From the NCBI GenBank assembly GCA_964410625.1, contig CAYPHY010000006.1, forward strand, positions 1-64,000: 64,000 nt of DNA, written 5' to 3'. The notes below the pieces were generated by a model that was given only the letters and a program-made list of their open reading frames with translations, did no database searches and was not told the origin of the DNA. Origin of the DNA: CAYPHY01 sp964410625. Lineage in GTDB: Bacteria > Chloroflexota > Anaerolineae > Promineifilales > Promineifilaceae. Of this stretch, positions 58,907-64,000 are shown one piece after another. The translations under genes were made by a program, and so were the position numbers. Within the stretch, counting starts at the first letter, position 1. Each line of letters begins with the position of its first letter.

Positions 58907-59926
58907 ATGGAACAAAACACCGGTAGCCAGAAACGGTTCTGGGTGGGCATGGTCGTCAGCGTGCTTTGCCTGGGCGCGATCTTCTTTTTTATTGAACCGG
59001 CCGAAATCGCCGCCGCCTTGCAAACTGCCCGCTATGAATACCTGCTGGGCAGCGCGGCGGGGATTGTCGCCTTTCTCATCCTGCGTACTGTGCGCTGGCG
59101 GTTCATGCTTAACAATGAAGCGCCCTGGTGGACTGTCTTTCACATTCAAAACATCGGTTACATGCTCACTAACTTGCTGCCCTTGCGCCTGGGGGATGTG
59201 GCGCGGGCGGTGCTGATTGGAAATGTGCCGCCGATCACCATTGCACGCGGTGTTTCAACGATGGTTATTGAGCGCGTGCTGGATTTGTTGTTCATTGTGA
59301 CGCTCCTGCCCTTCGCCCTGGCGCAGGTGGAAAGATTGCCTGCCTGGATGCAGGCGGGAGCGCAAGCGTCGGGTATCCTCGCGCTGGTGGCGATTGTTGT
59401 CCTGGTCGTTGCTGCCAACCAACGGCCGCGAGCGATAGAGTTGGCGCGACGCATTCTCCTGGCTTTGCGCCTCGGCCGCTTTGAACCCTGGCTCAAACAC
59501 CTCGACAGCCTGCTGGCCGGACTTAGCAGCCTGACGCGCTGGCGAGATGGCTTGATACTGCTGATACTGAGTACCCTGGTTTGGTTGCCGATCCTCCTGG
59601 CCTATTACTTCGCCATGCGTGCGGTGCATTTAGAGCCGACAGCGGCGATGACTGCCTTTGTCGTTTGTGCGGCCGCGCTCAGCGTCGCCCTCCCTTCTTC
59701 CCCCGGACAGGTGGGGGTGTTTCACGCCGGGGTCATTGCCGCCTTGCAGGTGTTGGGACAACCAGCGGCCGAATCCGCCAGTTTTGCTTTTCTCTACCAC
59801 GCGCTCAATGTCGTCTTGATGATCATCTTAGGGCTATGGGGTATCCTTAGTACTGGCTCAACCTTTAAACAAGTGGTCGCCTCCGCTCAATCCTTCGCCC
59901 GACGACAACGGGAGTCGGCCGCGTGA
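58907..59926 (+). CDS. Lysylphosphatidylglycerol synthase transmembrane/UPF0104 family protein
   Basis: 339 residues, about eight membrane helices. LLPLRLGDVARAVLIG is the family signature, and SLPSSPGQVGVFHAGV near residues 262-277 is the second. These flippase-like domains occur in MprF and as stand-alone proteins beside glycosyltransferases, where a lipid-handling role is assumed. No RBS; probably leaderless (TATAAT 11 bases upstream). First of the 59-64 kb glycan genes. Confidence 0.88.
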   Translation: MEQNTGSQKRFWVGMVVSVLCLGAIFFFIEPAEIAAALQTARYEYLLGSAAGIVAFLILRTVRWRFMLNNEAPWWTVFHIQNIGYMLTNLLPLRLGDVARAVLIGNVPPITIARGVSTMVIERVLDLLFIVTLLPFALAQVERLPAWMQAGAQASGILALVAIVVLVVAANQRPRAIELARRILLALRLGRFEPWLKHLDSLLAGLSSLTRWRDGLILLILSTLVWLPILLAYYFAMRAVHLEPTAAMTAFVVCAAALSVALPSSPGQVGVFHAGVIAALQVLGQPAAESASFAFLYHALNVVLMIILGLWGILSTGSTFKQVVASAQSFARRQRESAA

Positions 59927-59944
59927 GGGTTGGTGGTTATGGAT

Positions 59945-60045
59945 GTGTATATTACAGGAGACTTAGAGACTAGGAGACTCAGAGATTAGGAGAGAGGCTA
60001 AACAGGTTCTCAGTCTCCCAGTCTCTCAGTCGCCCAATCTCTATT
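59945..60045. repeat. GAGACTAGG/CAGTCTCCC inverted repeat
   Basis: Left GGAGACTTAGAGACTAGGAGAC, right TCTCAGTCTCCCAGTCTCTC; ends six bases before the next ATG, leaving no room for a normal RBS. Confidence 0.8.
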
Positions 60046-60050
60046 TACCT

Positions 60051-61286
60051 ATGAAAATCCTGCAAGTATTAACCTACTACCGCCCCTGGGTGAGTGGCCT
60101 GACGATTTACGTCGAGCGACTCAGCCGGGCATTGGTGGAACAAGGGCATGATGTGACGGTGCTTACCTCGCAATATGACCCGGTGTTGCCGCGCTATGAT
60201 GTGGTGGATGGGGTAAAGGTGGTACGGGTTCCCGTCGCGTTGCGCGTGAGCAAGGGCGTGATTATGCCCGACTTTGGCCCGATGGCCTGGCGGCTGGCAC
60301 GCTCGGCCGACGTCATCCACCTTCATCTACCGCAGTTCGACGCGCCTGGTGTTGCCTTGCGCGGCCGTTTGCTGGGCAAGCCTGTCGTGCTGACTTACCA
60401 TTGTGACCTGCAACTACCAACGGGCCTCTTCAACCGGCTGGTAGACCGCGTCGTTTCGTCGTTGAACCGCGCCGCCGGGGCATTGGCCGATGCAGTCGTG
60501 ACCTATACCCGCGATTATGCCACCCACTCCCCTTACTTGTCGCGCTATGTAGACAAAAAGCTGGCGATTATCCCCCCGCCGATCTCTCTGCCCCCTGCTT
60601 CGGAGGCGGCCGTGCGCCGTTTTTGCGAAACCCACCAGCTTGGCAGCGGGCCGGTGATCGGTATTTCGGCGCGATTAGCTACCGAGAAGGGGGTTGAGGT
60701 GTTGCTGCGTGCCTTGCCTCGCGTGTTGGAACGCTTTCCCCAGGCGCGAGTGCTGCACGCCGGGCCATACAAGGACATTATCGGCGAGGAAGCCTATGCC
60801 GCGCGTCTGGCCCCGCTCTTTAAGCAATACGAACAACAGTACACCTTGCTCGGCACGCTCAGTGGTGAGGAACTGACCGCTTTCTATCGCAGTTTAGATG
60901 TTCTCTGTATCTGTAGCCTGAACAGCACCGAGAGCTTTGGGCTGGTGCAGATTGAGGCGATGAGCAATGGCGTTCCGGTGGCGGCCTGTGCCTTGCCTGG
61001 TGTGCGCCAACCGGTGACGATGACCGGCATGGGCGAAGTCACGGCCGTTGGCGACCACGAAGCCCTAGCCGAAGCGATCATCCGTATATTGCAGCAGCGC
61101 AGCCACTATGTGATGGACCCGGCACTGATCGCCGATGCGTTCCGGCCAGAACAAACGGCGGCCGAATACATACGCCTCTTTAACTACCTGCTCCAGGGAA
61201 ATGAGCTAGAGGAAACGACCGAGCCAGAGGCGTATGAACGTCTGCGGCAGATGCGGGAGAGCAGAGGGGCGGAGGAGCAGGGGTGA
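60051..61286 (+). CDS. Glycosyltransferase family 4
   Basis: 411 residues, GT-B fold. N-terminal Rossmann start MKILQVLTYYRPWVSGLTIY, donor-site block GISARLATEKGVEVLLRAL and ENxxE-type CSLNSTESFGLVQIEAMSNGVP (EX7E motif). It transfers an activated sugar onto a glycan or lipid. The last nine residues (ESRGAEEQG) are encoded by a GGAGCAGA-type repeat, and the stop overlaps the next gene's GTG. Confidence 0.93.
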   Translation: MKILQVLTYYRPWVSGLTIYVERLSRALVEQGHDVTVLTSQYDPVLPRYDVVDGVKVVRVPVALRVSKGVIMPDFGPMAWRLARSADVIHLHLPQFDAPGVALRGRLLGKPVVLTYHCDLQLPTGLFNRLVDRVVSSLNRAAGALADAVVTYTRDYATHSPYLSRYVDKKLAIIPPPISLPPASEAAVRRFCETHQLGSGPVIGISARLATEKGVEVLLRALPRVLERFPQARVLHAGPYKDIIGEEAYAARLAPLFKQYEQQYTLLGTLSGEELTAFYRSLDVLCICSLNSTESFGLVQIEAMSNGVPVAACALPGVRQPVTMTGMGEVTAVGDHEALAEAIIRILQQRSHYVMDPALIADAFRPEQTAAEYIRLFNYLLQGNELEETTEPEAYERLRQMRESRGAEEQG

Positions 61287-61324
61287 ACGGTGAGCGGTTA
61301 GGGGTTAGCGGTGAGCGGTCGGCC
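61255..61324. repeat. Repeat spanning a gene junction
   Basis: AGAGCAGAGGGGCGGAGGAGC words end one gene, and GTGAACGGTGAGCGGTTAGG plus GGTTAGCGGTGAGCGGTC begin the next. The GTGA overlap lies at their boundary. Confidence 0.75.
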
Positions 61325-64000
61325 GTTTATGACCAGACGGCTGCGAATGGGCTGGCGTATGACCCGCAGGATGACTTGCTCTGGCGGCAGCTGAAGAGCA
61401 TCCCCGCCTTTCGCGCCCTGTTGCGGGCGGTGGAGGCGCGATTTTACCAGCACATTGAGCTACCAGGGCCGGTGCTCGATGTCGGTTGTGGCGACGGCCA
61501 CTTTGCCCAGATGACCTTTCCCGGCCGCCTCGCCGCCGGAATTGACCCCTGGTGGGGGCCGTTGCAAAAGGCGCGGCGCACGGACAAGTATGATGTGCTG
61601 GTGCGCTCAATGGGCGACCATCTACCGTTTCCTGATGCCAGCTTTGCCAGCGCCTTCAGTAACTCTGTCCTGGAGCATATCCCCGATGTGCAGCCGGTGT
61701 TGAACGAAGTCGGCCGCGTGCTGCAACCTGGCGGCCGCTTTGTCATCACCACCCCCAGCCATCTCTTCACCGAATGGCTCGGCGGCGCGGGCTTCTTCGA
61801 GCGTTTAGGGCTATCCGGGTTGGCCGACCGCTACCGCGACTTCTTCAACACTATCTCCCGCCACGCCCACACCGACCCGCCGGACGTGTGGGCACGGCGA
61901 TTGGCCGAAGCGGGCTTTGTTATCGAGCGTTGGCAGTACTACTTCTCCCGCGAAGCCTTGCACGCGCTGGAAATCGGTCATGTCCAGGGCTTGCCCTCGG
62001 CCGTCCTCCACGCGCTGACCGGCCATTGGATCCTTGGCCCCTGGGAGAGCAATCTGCGGCCGACCGAACGCTGGGTGCGGCCGTATTACGAAGAAGCGCC
62101 ATCCCCGGAAGGGGGCGCATACCTGCTGTTTATCGCCCGGCGCGTGTCGGCCGATGACCCTCGCTTGCAAACCACCAACCCACTGCCCCCGCCCAATCCC
62201 TTCGTATTTGCGCCTTCGCCCACACCCACGGCCACGCCTGCATCCGCGACCGAGTCAAATGGCGCGGCCGTTTCACCTTCGATAGCAGTACAAACGGATG
62301 TACAATCAACGGCCGCTGTGCGTGCCGAGCCGCAACCGGCCGTCACTGTCCCCACACGCAGTACAACCATCCCGCCGCAACCGGCTCCGGTCGTCCCGGC
62401 CCCCTATCCCGCGCCTACGACACGGCGACCGGCCAGCAGCCGCACGCTCAGCGCCGGACTGGCTATTCTCGCCTTGCTCCTCGCCGCCATCGGCCAATCC
62501 CTCTGGCGTTCTACCCCCGAAATGCCTACGGCCGGATTATGGTGGTTTGTCTTGAGTGGTTTGTCGCTGGTCGCTGCCGTTCGCGCGGCGCGGCCGTCGG
62601 GTCTTGGCTTGCGACGGCCGTCCTGGGGCATCAACCCCATTCCCCGCTCCCGCTGGCTCTTGCTTCCGGCATTGCTCCTCTCGTTGATGGCCGCCGGACA
62701 GGCCAACGGCCCATTAGAAACCCAACGACCTGGCTTTGCCATCTTGCTGTGGTTAGCGGCCGGTGGACTGGCCTTTGTCGGAGGAGTATGGCCGCTACCG
62801 CAAGGGATTGGAAATTGGAGATTCGAGATTGGGAGAGTGAGAGAGTGGGGTAGGGCGGGGCTTCGTCGTTGGCCGGGAATCGCGGCCGTCCTCTTCCTCG
62901 TCGCCCTCTTACTACGCGCCTTCAGCCTCTCCTCCATTCCCGCCATCTTCAACGGGACTGAGGCCAATATCGGTCTTGATGTGCAGGCGGTGGTCAATGG
63001 CTTCATCCGCAACCCCTTTGGAAGCGGATGGCTGACCAACCCAACATTGCCCCTTTTCTTGTTGTCGTTGCCCTTGCGCTTGTTTGGCCCTTCGGTGTTG
63101 GCCGTGCGCTTCTGGTCGCCGCTCATCGGCGCATTGACCATTGTCGCCGTTTTACTCATCGGCTGGCGTTTGTGGCGGCGCGAAGTGGGCATTGGCGCGG
63201 CCGTCCTGCTCACCGGCGCCCACTACCACCTCCACTACAGCCGCCTGGGATTGACCAACATCTGGGACCCGCTGTTCACGCTACTGGCCCTCGGCCTGAT
63301 CGCCATCGCCTGGGAAACGGCCGCTACCTCCGCCTACAAACGCCCCCTTTGGGCCTTAGCAGGGATAGCCACCGGCCTCAATGCCTACTTCTTCACCAGC
63401 TCCCATCTGTTGCCGATGATGCTCGTCGGCCTGGCCCTCCTGCTGCTCGTTTTTCACTTCCAACGAGTGCGCCAGGAAGCGATCCATATCTTCATCGCCG
63501 CGGCCGTCGCGCTGATCATTGCCCTTCCCCAACTGCTCTACTACAACGCCAACCCGGCCGTCTTCATGGAACGCGCTAATTCACTGGGCATCCTCGACAG
63601 CCACAGCGGCTGGTTGAGCCAGGAAGCGCTGCGCAGTGGTCTGAGCCAGAGCGAACTCTTCACCCGCCAATTCTGGCGGGCCGCCCTTGCCTTCAACGCC
63701 ACCCGCGATACCAGCACCGCCTATGGCCCGCCTTCCCCGCTGCTCGGTTGGGGGATGGGTGTTCTGGCTGTGCTCGGCTTTTTCTTCGCGCTGCTCCACG
63801 GCCGCCAACCCCGCTACGCCATCCTTGTCATCTGGACGGCCGTCACCATCCTCTTCGCTGGCGTCCTGCTCGAAAACCCACCCAGCAGCCACCGCCTGCT
63901 TATCGCCATGCCTGCCCTGATGCTCCTCGCCGCCATCGCTCTCTTTGAGATTGTGCGGGCAGTCGTCAGGGCACTATCGCTACGAAGCGCAACGGCCACG
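61283..64000 (+). CDS. Methyltransferase fused to a GT39-type membrane protein (partial, runs off the window)
   Basis: Open from GTG 61283 to the window end (906 codons, no stop). Residues about 45-205 are a class I SAM methyltransferase (VLDVGCGDGHFAQM, LPFPDASFASAFSNSVLEHI, GRVLQPGGRFVITTPS). A Pro/Thr-rich linker (about 295-395) follows, then a polytopic glycosyltransferase-39-type region with LLLRAFSLSSIPAIFNGTEA and about ten helices. The C-terminus is outside the window. The first 14 residues derive from a repeat, so the true start may differ. A repeat-derived peptide (about 509-523) precedes the GT39-type domain. Confidence 0.85.
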   Translation, partial: MNGERLGVSGERSAVYDQTAANGLAYDPQDDLLWRQLKSIPAFRALLRAVEARFYQHIELPGPVLDVGCGDGHFAQMTFPGRLAAGIDPWWGPLQKARRTDKYDVLVRSMGDHLPFPDASFASAFSNSVLEHIPDVQPVLNEVGRVLQPGGRFVITTPSHLFTEWLGGAGFFERLGLSGLADRYRDFFNTISRHAHTDPPDVWARRLAEAGFVIERWQYYFSREALHALEIGHVQGLPSAVLHALTGHWILGPWESNLRPTERWVRPYYEEAPSPEGGAYLLFIARRVSADDPRLQTTNPLPPPNPFVFAPSPTPTATPASATESNGAAVSPSIAVQTDVQSTAAVRAEPQPAVTVPTRSTTIPPQPAPVVPAPYPAPTTRRPASSRTLSAGLAILALLLAAIGQSLWRSTPEMPTAGLWWFVLSGLSLVAAVRAARPSGLGLRRPSWGINPIPRSRWLLLPALLLSLMAAGQANGPLETQRPGFAILLWLAAGGLAFVGGVWPLPQGIGNWRFEIGRVREWGRAGLRRWPGIAAVLFLVALLLRAFSLSSIPAIFNGTEANIGLDVQAVVNGFIRNPFGSGWLTNPTLPLFLLSLPLRLFGPSVLAVRFWSPLIGALTIVAVLLIGWRLWRREVGIGAAVLLTGAHYHLHYSRLGLTNIWDPLFTLLALGLIAIAWETAATSAYKRPLWALAGIATGLNAYFFTSSHLLPMMLVGLALLLLVFHFQRVRQEAIHIFIAAAVALIIALPQLLYYNANPAVFMERANSLGILDSHSGWLSQEALRSGLSQSELFTRQFWRAALAFNATRDTSTAYGPPSPLLGWGMGVLAVLGFFFALLHGRQPRYAILVIWTAVTILFAGVLLENPPSSHRLLIAMPALMLLAAIALFEIVRAVVRALSLRSATAT
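62808..62850. repeat. In-gene GGAGATTGGGAGAG repeat
   Basis: GGATTGGAAATTGGAGATTC and GAGATTGGGAGAGTGAGAG encode IGNWRFEIGRVREWG between two parts of the fused membrane protein. Confidence 0.75.

Overview
The window looks like chromosomal DNA of a filamentous or biofilm-forming Chloroflexota bacterium (Anaerolineae/Ardenticatenia-like). This is inferred from the mixture of genes, with no ribosomal marker present: a T-box-controlled archaeal-type AspRS, a CarH-like B12 photoreceptor beside crtB, a CarR-type lycopene cyclase, DUF11/beta-helix surface proteins, P/T-rich linkers and many glycosyltransferase-39-type membrane proteins. There is no transposase, integrase, rRNA or CRISPR array.

Layout. 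0.2-6.6 kb: lipoprotein, PIG-L deacetylase, SERCA-type Ca2+ ATPase, and a coupled pair (PPDK_N-like fragment plus glutaminyl cyclase). 6.7-7.8 kb: candidate small RNA and two small proteins. 7.9-12.4 kb: carotenoid locus (lycopene cyclase, SDR, CarH-like regulator, divergent crtB) with arrays of 11-bp direct repeats over both divergent promoters. 12.5-22.3 kb: large secreted modular proteins, a DHH phosphoesterase and a paralogous pair of secreted proteins. 22.4-32.9 kb: housekeeping and miscellaneous genes (THUMP-type methyltransferase, PD-(D/E)XK nuclease, M23 lipoprotein, saccharopine-dehydrogenase-like protein, lplA, PrsW, DinB, truncated HAD, HNH). 33.0-33.4 kb: three tRNAs. 33.5-36.4 kb: two toxin-antitoxin-like modules, each with a frameshifted toxin gene, flanking an S9 peptidase. 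36.5-42.6 kb: a complete five-gene oligopeptide ABC operon. 43.0-46.0 kb: yebC-ruvC-ruvA and a DUF5996 gene. 46.5-48.7 kb: GH1 glycosidase and V4R protein. 48.8-55.2 kb and 58.9-64 kb: membrane proteins and glycosyltransferases for surface glycan, including two unusual fusions. 55.5-58.8 kb: AspRS with T-box, and an ECF sigma factor coupled to a frameshifted partner.

The most striking feature is the repeat landscape. Nearly every spacer holds a short degenerate repeat built from 6-16 base words (families around CAGTCTCC, AGTGGNTAGTG, GGAGCAGA, ATTCGTGTC, GGATGAAG, TTGGTGTA, GAAACCGGG, CAATTGT), often arranged as an inverted pair. The same elements sit inside the surface-glycan genes as in-frame peptide insertions, and one sits inside the T-box leader. 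A 62-bp stretch is identical between a spacer (31124-31185) and the coding sequence of a glycosyltransferase (54304-54365). The palindrome CGGCCG is also strongly iterated throughout, recalling cyanobacterial HIP1.
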